A DNA stretch of 64,000 nucleotides from an uncultured Bacteroidia bacterium (GCA_902792815.1 CADBAY010000015.1:1-64000), one strand, 5' to 3'; positions 49,002 to 59,057 are shown, counted from the first letter of the stretch. Notes: generated by a model not told the origin, from the letters alone. Program-made: numbers and translations.

Positions 49002-50510
49002 TTATTTCTCCTCGTTGTTGTTACCCATATCGTCATACAGTCCGGCCAAGGTGCCTTCGAAGCCTTTCTCTATCACCGAACCTACTTTCTGTCCCATAGT
49101 GGTCCAGAAAATCTTGAATCCCGAAGGCTTGTCGCTCTTGGGCGGTTTAGGCGGCTTGGGCGCGCGTTTCTTGCCGTTCGAGGGAGTTTTTACAATCTTG
49201 GATCCGACCTCCACGTCGAACTGGTCTTTGCTGAACAAGTTGCCTTGCCCGTTGGCATCGGGGGCGACCTCTTGCTCTTTGACGGGTTCCTGAACGGTTT
49301 CCGGGGCAGGTGTCTGAGCAGTCTCGGCAATGCAGTTGAGGAAAGGATCGGAGGCCGATTCGAGGACCATTCCCACCGAAGCCGATGCTTCGGCCTCGCC
49401 TATGCCGGGGCATCCGTCGGACGAAAATTTGCGTGCCAGAGGGAAACCCACACGCACGTTGTAACCCGATTCTTCTTTGATGAGGTTGGTGAGATTGGCC
49501 AGGTTGGCGCCACCTCCCGTGAGCACTATTCCGCAGCGCAGCCTGTCGGCGAAACCGCTTTCCTGAATCAGGTACAGGATGGCGTTCACAATCTCGCGGC
49601 AGCGGCTGGTTATGATTTCAGACAGATACTTGACGCCCAGGTGCTCATAGGTGCCGTTCTCTTCGTCGTTGATCTGCAGGACTTTGTCTCCCATGGTCTG
49701 GAGTTTGTCGGGAAGACAGGCTCCGAACGCCAGCTTGATGTTCTCAGCCAAAGTGTCGTCGAAGGCGCACTCAAGGCGTATGTCGGTGGTGATGCTTTTA
49801 CCTCCGAAGGGGATGGAGCCGAAGTAGCGGAGTATGCCACCCTGATAAATGGACAGTGAAGTAACCCCTCCACCCATTTCCACCAGGGCCACGCCGTTGG
49901 TCTTTTCGTCTTCTTTGAGTACCGCTTCACCTACGGCTATAGGTGCGAAGATGGCCTGGGCAAGGGCCACGCCCGCATCGTTGAGCATGATGTCGATATT
50001 CCAGGCGGCTTTCTTCCTGCCTACGAATATCTTGAAATTTCCCGACAGCGATGCGCTGGTAGCTCCCACCACATCTTCTTCGCTTCCGATGAAATCGTCG
50101 GTGGCAAATGACTGGGGCACAGCGCCGTAGATCACTTCGCTGCTGCTGTCCGAGAGGGGATAATTGTCCAGGGCGATGCTCTTGAGCGATGCTATTTCGT
50201 CCTCTCCTATGAGCATCGACGGGTCGCTGCGGTCGATTTTGGCACTTGCGGTCTCCTGGTGCACATTGTAGCGGGGAAGTCCTACCACTACCTGTGTGAT
50301 TTTGATCTGCAGTTCGTCTTCGGCCTCCGCTATGGCGGCGCGAAGCGGCCCTGCGGCCTTCTTGGGATTGAAGACGCAGTTGTAGCGGATACCGGCGGAC
50401 GGCCTCTCTTTGTAGTAGATGATCTGGACGTTCTCGCCTGTGATCTTTGCCACGCAGAGTGCGAGTTTCGAAGTGCCCAGATCTACTGTCGCTATATATC
50501 TTTCCTGCAT
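49002..50510 (-). CDS. ftsA: Cell division protein FtsA
   Basis: A 502-aa actin-like protein tethering FtsZ to the membrane. The N-terminal ATPase motif is IATVDLGTSKLALCV, with VALVEMGGGVTSLSIYQGG (phosphate 2) and CGIVLTGGGANLANL (adenosine) later. The region after the core (about 390-450) is a Pro/Glu/Lys-rich linker, then a C-terminal amphipathic stretch KIFWTTMGQKVGSVIEKGFE for membrane attachment. It is longer than E. coli FtsA (420 aa) because of that linker. It overlaps the end of ftsQ by 19 nt. Confidence 0.95.
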   Translation of the reverse strand: MQERYIATVDLGTSKLALCVAKITGENVQIIYYKERPSAGIRYNCVFNPKKAAGPLRAAIAEAEDELQIKITQVVVGLPRYNVHQETASAKIDRSDPSMLIGEDEIASLKSIALDNYPLSDSSSEVIYGAVPQSFATDDFIGSEEDVVGATSASLSGNFKIFVGRKKAAWNIDIMLNDAGVALAQAIFAPIAVGEAVLKEDEKTNGVALVEMGGGVTSLSIYQGGILRYFGSIPFGGKSITTDIRLECAFDDTLAENIKLAFGACLPDKLQTMGDKVLQINDEENGTYEHLGVKYLSEIITSRCREIVNAILYLIQESGFADRLRCGIVLTGGGANLANLTNLIKEESGYNVRVGFPLARKFSSDGCPGIGEAEASASVGMVLESASDPFLNCIAETAQTPAPETVQEPVKEQEVAPDANGQGNLFSKDQFDVEVGSKIVKTPSNGKKRAPKPPKPPKSDKPSGFKIFWTTMGQKVGSVIEKGFEGTLAGLYDDMGNNNEEK

Positions 50511-51247
50511 ATTATTTGTTTGTTATATTTCAAATTCACGCTCTTATAGTATCCTTCGTCCTTGGAAGGGCGGATGTGGGAGTAGTATTTGCCCATCTTG
50601 GCAAATTTGGCGGGTATATCGTCGGGGAAACCGAAGATGAAGCGCTCTTTGCCGTCAATGGTTTTAAGCTCCACGTCGCCGCCTGCTCCGACACTTATTT
50701 TTTCTATCCTCTCTTTCCACTGCCTGGAGGATGTTATATATGAACACAACTCCAGAAGACCTTTGCTCCAATCCGCATTCTGCCCGTCTTCGAGCGGCGG
50801 GATATCACCCTCTATGAGCGGCACGTCGGCGGTATAGCTGCTGTGCAGAGGGAAGACATATCCGGTCTTGTCGATGTAGAATCCCTGGCTGCCTCTTTGG
50901 AAGCGCAGTGCCGGGGCCCTTTGCACTATGCTGATGTGCAGGACTCCGTCGCGGGTAGTCCAGGCTTCGCTTTTCATCACTACGCTCTTCTCCTCGAGCA
51001 TACGCTCCATGCGCCCAAGGTCGAGGCTGTCCAGCCTCTGGCCGATATATACTCCGTATTTGCGGTCCAGGAATCCCCGTATGTCATCGGGGGTCACAAA
51101 CTCATAGGCGTCCTTGATCTGTACGTCAAGGGCGTTGCACAGCACCTTGGAACGCCCCGCCTTGCCGCATCCCACCAGAAGGGCGAAAGCGGCGAGCATG
51201 AGCGCCACGGCGGCGCATACCACTATGAGCTTGAGCGATATTTTCAT
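50492..51247 (-). CDS. ftsQ: Cell division protein FtsQ
   Basis: A 251-aa bitopic protein: a short cytoplasmic start, one transmembrane helix (LIVVCAAVALMLAAFALLVG), a POTRA-like domain (residues about 35-105, FVTPDDIRGFLDRKYGVYIGQRLDSL), and a beta domain. It scaffolds FtsL and the late divisome in the periplasm. Identification rests on fold features and on its position between murC and ftsA, since sequence conservation in FtsQ is low. Confidence 0.88.
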   Translation of the reverse strand: MKISLKLIVVCAAVALMLAAFALLVGCGKAGRSKVLCNALDVQIKDAYEFVTPDDIRGFLDRKYGVYIGQRLDSLDLGRMERMLEEKSVVMKSEAWTTRDGVLHISIVQRAPALRFQRGSQGFYIDKTGYVFPLHSSYTADVPLIEGDIPPLEDGQNADWSKGLLELCSYITSSRQWKERIEKISVGAGGDVELKTIDGKERFIFGFPDDIPAKFAKMGKYYSHIRPSKDEGYYKSVNLKYNKQIICRKDI

Positions 51248-52605
51248 CTTTCCTGAAGCATTTGGGTAATGGGTTCAACAAAACGGTCTATATTGCCTGC
51301 CCCGAAGGTTACCAATACGTCCAGCTTTTCTTTAGCCAGAGCGTCCATCAGTTCTTCTTTGCGGATAAGGACCTTTTCGGGGGCCGTAACGTCCTTGAAA
51401 ATGAGTTCGGAGCTCACTCCGGGGATGGGTTCCTCGCGGGCGGGGTAGATGTCCAGAAGTATGAGCTTGTCCAGGCCGCTGAGGGCCGCTGCGAACTCGG
51501 GAGCAAAGTCTCTCGTGCGGGTGAACAGGTGCGGCTGGAATATGCCGGTTATCTTGCGGCCGGGGAAGATCCCGCGAATCGAAGATATGGCGCTGGAGAG
51601 CTCCGCCGGGTGATGGGCGTAGTCGTCGATATATACCAGTCCGGGACGGTTTACCCTCTCGTCGAGCCGGCGCATGGCTCCCTTGAAGGAGCCGATGGCG
51701 TGCCTTACTTTCTGGCCGTCTGCACCGTGGCACAGGCACGCGGCAGCCGCTGCTATGCTGTTCTCGACATTCACCCAGCCCAGGGTTCCGCAGCGTATGT
51801 CTTTGAGCGTTCCGCCCGGATAGGCCAGGTCGAAGGTGTAGTGGCCGCTGTCGTCCAGGCGCAGGTTGGTGCTGTGGAAGTCTGCCCTCGGGTCGTCGAA
51901 GTGATATGTAAAGATACGGGCGCTGACCTGATTGCCCTTGATGGGCAGACCGTACTTGAGGATGATGGTCTCGTGTACCTGTGATGCGAATTCGCGGAAG
52001 GCTTCCTGCACGTGCTCCAGGTCGCCGTAAATGTCAAGGTGGTCGGCGTCCATGGCAGTGATGACTGCGATGTCGGGATGGAGCTGCAGGAAAGAACGGT
52101 CGAACTCGTCGGCCTCTGCCACGACGGTGGGGTTGTGGCTCATCAGAAGGTTGGTGCCGTAGTTCTTGGAAATGCCGCCCAGGAATGCGGAGCATCCGTC
52201 GCCCGATTCGGTAAGGATGTGGGCGATGAGCGTGGATGTGGTGGTCTTGCCGTGGGTGCCGGCTACTGCAAGGCAGGTTTGGTCGCGGGTTATTTCGCCC
52301 AGCGCACGGGCGCGCTTGACTACTTTGTATCCGTTGGAAAGTACGAACTGCATCTCCGAAAGCTCGGCAGGCACGGCGGGCGTGTAAACGACCAGCGTGG
52401 ACGCCTTGTCGGCAGGGATGCGCGAAGGATCGTCCTCGTAGTGGACTCCTATACCCTCGGCCTCAAGGCTCGCGGTGAGCGGAGAGGGAGTGCGGTCGTA
52501 GCCCGAAACCTCGTAGCCGCGGAATTTGTACCACCTTGCGATGGCACTCATTCCTATTCCGCCTATTCCGAGGAAATAGACATTCTTGAGTTTAGCTTCC
52601 GTCAT
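51244..52605 (-). CDS. murC: UDP-N-acetylmuramate-L-alanine ligase
   Basis: A 453-aa Mur ligase adding L-Ala to UDP-MurNAc, the first peptide-stem step. Motifs: GIGGIGMSAIARWYKFRGYEVSGYD (Rossmann domain), GTHGKTTTSTLIAHIL (ATP-binding loop), NYGTNLLM, and in the C-terminal domain DDYAHHPAEL and FQPHLFTRT. It overlaps murG upstream and ftsQ downstream by 4 nt each. Confidence 0.97.
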   Translation of the reverse strand: MTEAKLKNVYFLGIGGIGMSAIARWYKFRGYEVSGYDRTPSPLTASLEAEGIGVHYEDDPSRIPADKASTLVVYTPAVPAELSEMQFVLSNGYKVVKRARALGEITRDQTCLAVAGTHGKTTTSTLIAHILTESGDGCSAFLGGISKNYGTNLLMSHNPTVVAEADEFDRSFLQLHPDIAVITAMDADHLDIYGDLEHVQEAFREFASQVHETIILKYGLPIKGNQVSARIFTYHFDDPRADFHSTNLRLDDSGHYTFDLAYPGGTLKDIRCGTLGWVNVENSIAAAAACLCHGADGQKVRHAIGSFKGAMRRLDERVNRPGLVYIDDYAHHPAELSSAISSIRGIFPGRKITGIFQPHLFTRTRDFAPEFAAALSGLDKLILLDIYPAREEPIPGVSSELIFKDVTAPEKVLIRKEELMDALAKEKLDVLVTFGAGNIDRFVEPITQMLQER

Positions 52606-53732
52606 TTCGCGAGTATTCTATAAATTTCATCTACTATGGTCTTCGCAGCGTCGGGCAGTGCCATCGCAAGGGCGTTGCGTTCCAGGACGGCTATGCGTTC
52701 GGGGTCGCGGACAAGTGCCAGTGCTGTGTTCATAAGGTCTTTGGCCGCGTCGGCGTCCTTGACTATGAGGGCTGCGTCTTTGCGTACCAGTGCCATTGCG
52801 TTGTGCGTCTGGTGGTCTTCGGCCACGTTGGGCGAGGGCACGAACACGGCCGCTTTGGCTGTGGCGCAGATTTCCGATACCGACGATGCTCCGCTGCGGC
52901 TGATGATGACATCGGCCATGGCGTACGCAAGGTCCATACGGCTGATAAAGTCGCTGTATTGTATGCCGGGGAGATCGCGGCCTTGCATGAAGGCGTCGAT
53001 CCCCGATTTGTAGTATTTACCGCACTGCCAGAGCACCTCTACTCCTTCTCCTCCGGGGCATCCGGCCTCTATCCAGGCTTTCATCGCCCTGTTGAGGGTG
53101 CCGCTTCCAAGGCTTCCGCCCACTATGAGTATGTGCTTCTTTGAAGGATCGAAGCCGTACATCTTGAGTCCTTCCTCCCTTTCTGCCGCTCCATAGGGAT
53201 GCATCTCTGGCCTGATCGGATTGCCGCTCATGACAATCTTGTCGGCGGGGAAGAAGCGCTCCATCCCTTCATAGGCTACGCAAATGCTCTGTACCTTGTC
53301 TCCCAGCATCTTGTTGGTCAGGCCGGCAAATCCGTTCTGTTCCTGGATAAGGGCTGGAATCTTCATGCGGGTTGCGGCCATGAGCAGGGGAGCGCTGGCA
53401 TATCCGCCTACGCCCACTGCAATCTGGGGCTTGAACTCCTTGATAATCTTTCGTGCCTTTGCAATGCTTCCGACAAAGCGGAACGGCACCTGGACGTCGT
53501 TGATTATGTTCTTCAGATTCAGCTGGCGCTGCAGGCCAACTATCGGCAGACCTACTATACGGAAACCCTCGCGGGGGACTTTTTCCATCTCCATCTTGCC
53601 CTCGGCTCCCACGAAGAGAATCTCGGTTTCGGGATTCACTTCCTTAAGCTTCTTGGCAATGGAAACAGCAGGGAAAATGTGCCCGCCGGTGCCGCCGCCG
53701 CTGATTATTACCCTAAGTTTACTGTACTCCAT
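52602..53732 (-). CDS. murG: Lipid II synthase (UDP-GlcNAc transferase) MurG
   Basis: A 376-aa membrane-associated GT28 enzyme converting lipid I to lipid II. The N-terminal ISGGGTGGHIFPAVSIA loop and the C-terminal donor-binding region with ISRSGASSVSEICATAKAAVFVPSP are both intact. It overlaps ftsW by 14 nt and murC by 4 nt. Confidence 0.97.
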   Translation of the reverse strand: MEYSKLRVIISGGGTGGHIFPAVSIAKKLKEVNPETEILFVGAEGKMEMEKVPREGFRIVGLPIVGLQRQLNLKNIINDVQVPFRFVGSIAKARKIIKEFKPQIAVGVGGYASAPLLMAATRMKIPALIQEQNGFAGLTNKMLGDKVQSICVAYEGMERFFPADKIVMSGNPIRPEMHPYGAAEREEGLKMYGFDPSKKHILIVGGSLGSGTLNRAMKAWIEAGCPGGEGVEVLWQCGKYYKSGIDAFMQGRDLPGIQYSDFISRMDLAYAMADVIISRSGASSVSEICATAKAAVFVPSPNVAEDHQTHNAMALVRKDAALIVKDADAAKDLMNTALALVRDPERIAVLERNALAMALPDAAKTIVDEIYRILAK

Positions 53733-55092
53733 AATCGTTCATTTCGTCTAATATATCATCGGAGGGAGCCTCGCCGCTCTCGAACGAGTCGAGTTCGTCC
53801 AGTCCCGCCTGAACATTCTCCTTGAGCTCTATAAGGGGCTGAGCTTCACGCTGCTCCTTCTCTATACGCCTCTGCGCGATACGGCTGAAAGACAGTATGA
53901 GGCCGAACGCCAGGCTGAAGCACAGGAAGGCGCTGTTGCCATGACTGATAAGGGGCAGGGTCTGCCCGGTCATGGGCCCTATGTCTGCATTGACGAACAT
54001 ATGCAGGAAGGCCTGGCCGGAAATCAACAGGCAGAGCCCCGCCACGCTTATCTTGGCATAGATGTCTTTGCCGCAGTTACGGACTATGATGGAGCCCCTG
54101 GCAAGCAGGGACACATACAGGAATATCACTATCAGGGCGCCCCACAGACCGTATTCCTCGATGATGAAGGAATACATGTAGTCTTCGGAAATATCGGGCA
54201 CAACGTAACGCTGCGTGCTCTGTCCGGGGCCTTTGCCCAGTATGCCGCCTTCCTTGATGGCTATCTTGGCGCTGTAGGGCTGGCGGATCTTGTCGAGGGC
54301 CTTGTAATACTCGTCCGATCCGGGACGGGCGTCCAGTACCTTCTGCTCCCAGTCTTCATGCTCCGAAAGCCTGCTCACGGCGGTGCCTATTCGTCCCAGT
54401 GCTTTGTGCCCGCTGATTTCGTAAATGCCCCAGCAGCCGGCTATGAGCACCACTGCAAGTGCGGCCAGCAGCGCCATGTCCCTGAGGTTGCCGCCGCCGA
54501 GCAGGATCACGATAAACATGATTCCGCCGATGAAAAGAGCCGCAGAGTTGCTTCCCGGAAGTATCATGAGCAGTATGGCTACGAACGGGAAATAAATAAA
54601 CAGAATCTTCTTCCAGATCTCTTTCTTGGGCCACTTGAGCTCGCCTTTCTTGAGGGCGTCCATTGCCCAGGCAAGATAGAGCACCATCGCCACTTTCACC
54701 ACCTCGAACACGTGCACCTGGAAACCTGCGATCTGGAGGATGCGGCGGGCGCCGTTGAGCTCGATGGAACGGATGATGGGCGTGTCGATCTTAGTGAGCA
54801 GCAGTCCGAGCAGGACAAAAGAAACCAGTGCCCCCCACTGGGAAAGCCAGCGGAATATCTTGATGTTCTTTATGTTGTAGCAGACAATTATGAGCGCAAG
54901 TCCGGCGGCCACCACAAAGAGCTGGCTCTTTACGATGTCCAGACGGGTCTGGCTCCCCTCCAGAAGGCGTGAAGTGGAGGAGAATATGCACACGATGGAT
55001 ATCAGGATCAGCATCAGGACGATGATCCAGACCACCTTGTCTCCTTCGATACGGTCGAAGAAATTCCAGACTGTGCGCTTCTTGTCCGCCAT
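53719..55092 (-). CDS. ftsW: Division-specific peptidoglycan polymerase FtsW
   Basis: A 457-aa SEDS-family glycosyltransferase that polymerises lipid II at the septum with FtsI. It has about ten membrane helices, a periplasmic loop with EGGILGKGPGQSTQRYVVPD, and the conserved C-terminal HGNSAFLCFSLAFGLILS. A cytoplasmic acidic tail of about 60 residues (LDELDSFESGEAPSDDI) extends beyond the last helix. Position after murD is standard. Confidence 0.95.
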   Translation of the reverse strand: MADKKRTVWNFFDRIEGDKVVWIIVLMLILISIVCIFSSTSRLLEGSQTRLDIVKSQLFVVAAGLALIIVCYNIKNIKIFRWLSQWGALVSFVLLGLLLTKIDTPIIRSIELNGARRILQIAGFQVHVFEVVKVAMVLYLAWAMDALKKGELKWPKKEIWKKILFIYFPFVAILLMILPGSNSAALFIGGIMFIVILLGGGNLRDMALLAALAVVLIAGCWGIYEISGHKALGRIGTAVSRLSEHEDWEQKVLDARPGSDEYYKALDKIRQPYSAKIAIKEGGILGKGPGQSTQRYVVPDISEDYMYSFIIEEYGLWGALIVIFLYVSLLARGSIIVRNCGKDIYAKISVAGLCLLISGQAFLHMFVNADIGPMTGQTLPLISHGNSAFLCFSLAFGLILSFSRIAQRRIEKEQREAQPLIELKENVQAGLDELDSFESGEAPSDDILDEMNDYGVQ

Positions 55093-55093
55093 T

Positions 55094-56437
55094 TTATAAT
55101 CTTCTTACTGCGTTTTTGAATTGGGTTCCCCTGTCCTCGTAATTCTTAAACAGGTCAAAGCTGGCGCAGCAGGGGCTGAGCAGCACGACGTCACCTGCGC
55201 TTGCAAGCTGGCTTGCCGTCTGTACGGCCTTCTCGGCGCTGTTAGTATCTACGATGCGGTCCGCTCCCACGATTCCTTCAAAGGCCGCATGTATCTTGCT
55301 GTTGTCCACTCCCAGGCAAACGATGGCCTTGACCTTCTCGCGTACAAGGTCGTTGAGGACGCTGTAGTCGTTGCCTTTGTCGGTTCCGCCCACAATCCAC
55401 ACCACGGGACGGGTCTGGCACTCGAGTGCGTACCATGCCGAATCGACGTTGGTGGCCTTGGAGTCGTTGATGTACATAACGTCGCGTATGCTCAACACGG
55501 GCTCCAGACGGTGCTCGATGGGAGAGAAACTCTTCAGGGAGTTGCGGATCACCTCGTCCTCTATTCCGGATGCTTTGGCTGCGAGCGCGGCTGCCATGGA
55601 GTTGTAAATATTGTGGCGGCCGCCCAGGGCAAGTTCGCGCAGGTAGATTTCGCTCTCGCTCTGCTCGTACTTGACCACGATGCGGTTTCCGTCGAGCCAG
55701 GCGCCTTGCTCCAGGTTCTTCTTCTCCTGTGTGAAGGGGAGCATCTTGGCCTTGAGCACGATACGGCTCAGGTGCTCGATGGTGATGGCGTCGTCGGAGT
55801 CGAAAATGAAACAGTCTTCGGGGCGCAGGTTGCGGACAATCTTGAATTTGGCCCTTACGTAGTTCTCCATCTTGTGGTCGTAGCGGTCAAGATGGTCGGG
55901 GGTTATGTTGGTGATTACCGCAATGTCGGGCCTGAAGTCGTATGTGTCGTCAAGCTGGAAACTGCTGATTTCCAGCACGTAGTAATCGTGCTTCTCGGTG
56001 GCCACCTGCAGGGCGTAACTCTTGCCGATATTGCCGCCCAGGCCTACGTTCAGTCCCGCTTCCTTGAGTAGGTAGTGGATGAGGGAGGTCGTGGTGGTCT
56101 TGCCGTTGGATCCGGTGATGCATATTTTCTTCGCGTTGTCGTAGCGCGATGCGAACTCTATTTCGGACACTATGTGGGTGCCCATCGATGCGAGGGCCTT
56201 GACCATAGGTGCGGTGGAAGGTATGCCGGGGCTCTTGACCACCTCGTCGGCGTTCAATATCTTCTCGGGGGTATGTCCGCCCTGCTCATAGGGGATATCC
56301 CATTGCTGCAGGGTGCGGGCGTACTCTTCCTTGATTACTCCGTTGTCGGAGAGGAATACGTCGAATCCTTTAACTTTTGCGAGCACCGCGGCTCCAACGC
56401 CGCTCTCGGCCCCGCCCAATACAACTACTCTTGCCAT
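55094..56437 (-). CDS. murD: UDP-N-acetylmuramoylalanine-D-glutamate ligase
   Basis: A 447-aa Mur ligase adding D-Glu. Key motifs are VVLGGAESGVGAAVLA, ITGSNGKTTTTSLIHYLL, NITPDHLDRYDHKMENY and YINDSKATNVDSAWYAL. I chose ATG 56437 (MARVVVLGG). The open frame continues 75 codons upstream through mraY in a non-homologous way and is not part of the protein. It starts 2 nt after mraY ends. Confidence 0.97.
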   Translation of the reverse strand: MARVVVLGGAESGVGAAVLAKVKGFDVFLSDNGVIKEEYARTLQQWDIPYEQGGHTPEKILNADEVVKSPGIPSTAPMVKALASMGTHIVSEIEFASRYDNAKKICITGSNGKTTTTSLIHYLLKEAGLNVGLGGNIGKSYALQVATEKHDYYVLEISSFQLDDTYDFRPDIAVITNITPDHLDRYDHKMENYVRAKFKIVRNLRPEDCFIFDSDDAITIEHLSRIVLKAKMLPFTQEKKNLEQGAWLDGNRIVVKYEQSESEIYLRELALGGRHNIYNSMAAALAAKASGIEDEVIRNSLKSFSPIEHRLEPVLSIRDVMYINDSKATNVDSAWYALECQTRPVVWIVGGTDKGNDYSVLNDLVREKVKAIVCLGVDNSKIHAAFEGIVGADRIVDTNSAEKAVQTASQLASAGDVVLLSPCCASFDLFKNYEDRGTQFKNAVRRL

Positions 56438-56439
56438 AA

Positions 56440-57597
56440 TTATCTGATCTTCAGTACCGCCAGTGTAGAGACGGCCAATATGATTCCTATTATCCAGAAG
56501 CGCGTTACGATACGCGGCTCCGGAATGCCTTTTTTCTGGTAATGATGATGCAGGGGCGCCATCAGGAATACCCTGCGGCCCTCGCCGTATTTGCGCTTGG
56601 TGCGCTTGAAATGCGTCCTCTGGATGATGACGGACAGGCTTTCCATGAAGAATATGCCGCACAGCAGAGGGAGAATGAGTTCCTTGCGGATCAAAATTGC
56701 GCTTACGCCTATGATGCCTCCGATGGTGAGCGAGCCGGAGTCACCCATGAACACTTGCGCCGGATAGGTGTTGTACCAGAGGAAGCCAATAAGCGCCCCC
56801 ACGAACGCAGCCATGAATATGGCCACCTCGCCGGTCCCCGGTATATACATTATGTTGAGGTACTTGGCGTCGATTACGTCACCGCTCAGCCATGCCATCA
56901 CACCAATGGTCACGCCCACTATGGCCGAAGTTCCGGATGCCAGTCCGTCCATTCCGTCGGTGAGGTTGGTGCCGTTGGAGCAGGCCAGGGTGACCAGTAT
57001 GATCATAATCATATATATGCCCCAGGAGCAATAGACGCCCAACTGGCCCTTGAAAGGCGAGAGCCATGAATAATCGAATTCGTGTGCCTTGACGAAGGGG
57101 ATGGTGGTCGTGAGCTTGTCGGTGGGGATGTCGGGGCTGATGCACACGGTGAGAGCTACCACCAGGCCGAGTCCGAACTGGAGAATGAGTTTCGCATTCT
57201 CGCTCAGGCCCTCTTTGTTATGCTTGAATACCTTGATATAGTCGTCAGCAAAGCCTATTCCGCCGCACCAGAGGGTGGTTATTATGAGCAGGATGGTGTA
57301 GATGCTGTCCAGACGGCAGACCAGCAGGGCGGAGCCCAGGAGCGAGAGGATAATTATGATGCCTCCCATGGTGGGCGTACCTTTCTTCTGCATCTGGCCT
57401 TCCAGTCCCAGGTCGCGGATGGTCTCGCCGATCTGGTGCTTCTGGAGGGCGCTGATAATCTTGCCGCCGGCAAAGAATGCTATGAGCATACTAATAACCA
57501 CGGCCAGCATTGCCCTGAACGAAAGGTAATGCATCAGTCCCATTCCGGGAAAGTGAACTCCGAGGCTTTGAAGCCAGTCTACAAGGTGGTAGAGCAT
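56440..57597 (-). CDS. mraY: Phospho-N-acetylmuramoyl-pentapeptide transferase MraY
   Basis: A 385-aa ten-helix membrane enzyme that makes lipid I from UDP-MurNAc-pentapeptide and undecaprenyl phosphate. Active-site segments: KKGTPTMGGI, FADDYIKVFK (the Asp pair), NGTNLTDGMDGLASG, MGDSGSLTIGG and LHHHYQKKGIPEPRIV. It overlaps murE by 19 nt. murF, often located between murE and mraY in other phyla, is not in this cluster. Confidence 0.97.
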   Translation of the reverse strand: MLYHLVDWLQSLGVHFPGMGLMHYLSFRAMLAVVISMLIAFFAGGKIISALQKHQIGETIRDLGLEGQMQKKGTPTMGGIIIILSLLGSALLVCRLDSIYTILLIITTLWCGGIGFADDYIKVFKHNKEGLSENAKLILQFGLGLVVALTVCISPDIPTDKLTTTIPFVKAHEFDYSWLSPFKGQLGVYCSWGIYMIMIILVTLACSNGTNLTDGMDGLASGTSAIVGVTIGVMAWLSGDVIDAKYLNIMYIPGTGEVAIFMAAFVGALIGFLWYNTYPAQVFMGDSGSLTIGGIIGVSAILIRKELILPLLCGIFFMESLSVIIQRTHFKRTKRKYGEGRRVFLMAPLHHHYQKKGIPEPRIVTRFWIIGIILAVSTLAVLKIR

Positions 57598-59057
57598 TGT
57601 GCAAAAATCTCCTTAACTATTTCTTTCTCGTCAAAATGACGCTTTTCTGTTCCTATTATCTGGTAGGTTTCGTGTCCCTTGCCTGCAAGCAGGACGGTGC
57701 TGCCGTCTGGCGAGAGCATAAGAGCGGCCCTGATGGCTTCCTTGCGGTCGGCGATGAACACTGCCTTGGCAAGGCCGGCGGGGGTGAAACCTGCGCGTAT
57801 ATCTTTAAGTATGTCTTCGGTATTCTCGGTGCGTGAGTTGTCGGAAGTGACGAATATCTTGTCGGCCCATTTTTCGGCCACAGCAGCCATTTCCGGACGC
57901 TTGGTGCGGTCGCGGTCGCCTCCGCAGCCGAACAGGCATACGAGAGTCTTGGCGGGAGCGACGTCGCGGAGAGTCTTGAGCACGTTCTCCATAGCGTCGG
58001 GAGTATGCGCATAGTCAATCACGGCGCACAGGCCGCGGGGACCGTGTATGGTCTCAAGACGGCCGGGGGCGCTCTCGAGCTGCGAGAGGGCTACGAGTAC
58101 GTCTTCTTTTGGAGCTCCGAGGGCCATTGCCGCGGAATATATCGCAAGCAGGTTGTAGGCGTTGTGAAGGCCGATAAGCCTGGTCCATACTTCGGTTCCG
58201 TCGATGCGCAGGAGCATACCCTCGAAACTCTGCTCGAGGATGCGGCAGCTGTGGTCGGCTGCGCTGCGGCAGGAATAACGTACGCACTTTGCCCTGGTGT
58301 TCTGGAGCATTACCTCTCCGTGCTTGTCGTCAATATTGGTGATGGCGGTAGCTTCGGGGGAGAGATTGTCGAAGAAGAGCTTCTTGCAGCGCAGATACTC
58401 GGCAAAGGTGCCGTGGTAGTCAAGATGGTCGTGGGTAAGGTTGGAGAATATGCCTACCTTGAACTCCAGGCCGGTGACTCTTTCCTGCTCGACGCCTATT
58501 GAACTGACCTCCATAAAGCAGTATTCGCATCCTGCTTCCACCATGCGGGTCAGCAGGGAATTGATGGTTATGGGGTCGGAAGTGGTGTTTGCAGTTTCAA
58601 TCCTTTCGCTGCCGACGTAGTTTGCTATCGTGGAGAGCAGGCCGCATTCATATCCCAAGCTACGGAACAAGCGGTACAGCAGGGTCACAGTGGTGGTCTT
58701 GCCATTGGTGCCGGTAATTCCCACAAGCTTGATGGAACCGCTGGGGTGGGAATAGAAACTGTCTGCCGCCATGGCAACCGCCTTGCGGCTGTTGTCAGTA
58801 AGCAGGTAGGTTACTCCCTCAGGGCGCTCGGGAATGGCGGGGCAGTCCTGCGCGTCCTCGAACAATACTGCCGAGGCGCCGTTCTCGATGGCTTTGGCTA
58901 TGTAGGCCCTGCCGTCGGCTCCGCATCCGTTTACGGCCACGAAGAGGCTGCCGGGCGTAACCTTGCGCGAGTCGTTGGTTACGTCGGTGATGTCTTTAAG
59001 CAGCGTGCCCTTAACTTCCAGGATGCCGCAATTCTTTATAATGTCGCCCAGTTTCAT
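57579..59057 (-). CDS. murE: MurE, UDP-MurNAc-tripeptide synthetase
   Basis: A 492-aa Mur ligase adding the third residue of the stem peptide. Motifs: TNDSRKVTPGSLFVAV (uridine-binding), GITGTNGKTTTVTLLYRL, NLTHDHLDYHGTFAEYLRCKKLFF (with the carbamylated Lys) and IDYAHTPDAMENVL. The amino-acid specificity site reads DNSR (S-D-N-S-R-T-E) where meso-diaminopimelate enzymes usually have DNPR, so the substrate is probably meso-DAP but with an unusual residue. I chose ATG 59057, which overlaps the ftsI stop by 4 nt. Confidence 0.95.
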   Translation of the reverse strand: MKLGDIIKNCGILEVKGTLLKDITDVTNDSRKVTPGSLFVAVNGCGADGRAYIAKAIENGASAVLFEDAQDCPAIPERPEGVTYLLTDNSRKAVAMAADSFYSHPSGSIKLVGITGTNGKTTTVTLLYRLFRSLGYECGLLSTIANYVGSERIETANTTSDPITINSLLTRMVEAGCEYCFMEVSSIGVEQERVTGLEFKVGIFSNLTHDHLDYHGTFAEYLRCKKLFFDNLSPEATAITNIDDKHGEVMLQNTRAKCVRYSCRSAADHSCRILEQSFEGMLLRIDGTEVWTRLIGLHNAYNLLAIYSAAMALGAPKEDVLVALSQLESAPGRLETIHGPRGLCAVIDYAHTPDAMENVLKTLRDVAPAKTLVCLFGCGGDRDRTKRPEMAAVAEKWADKIFVTSDNSRTENTEDILKDIRAGFTPAGLAKAVFIADRKEAIRAALMLSPDGSTVLLAGKGHETYQIIGTEKRHFDEKEIVKEIFAQCSTTL

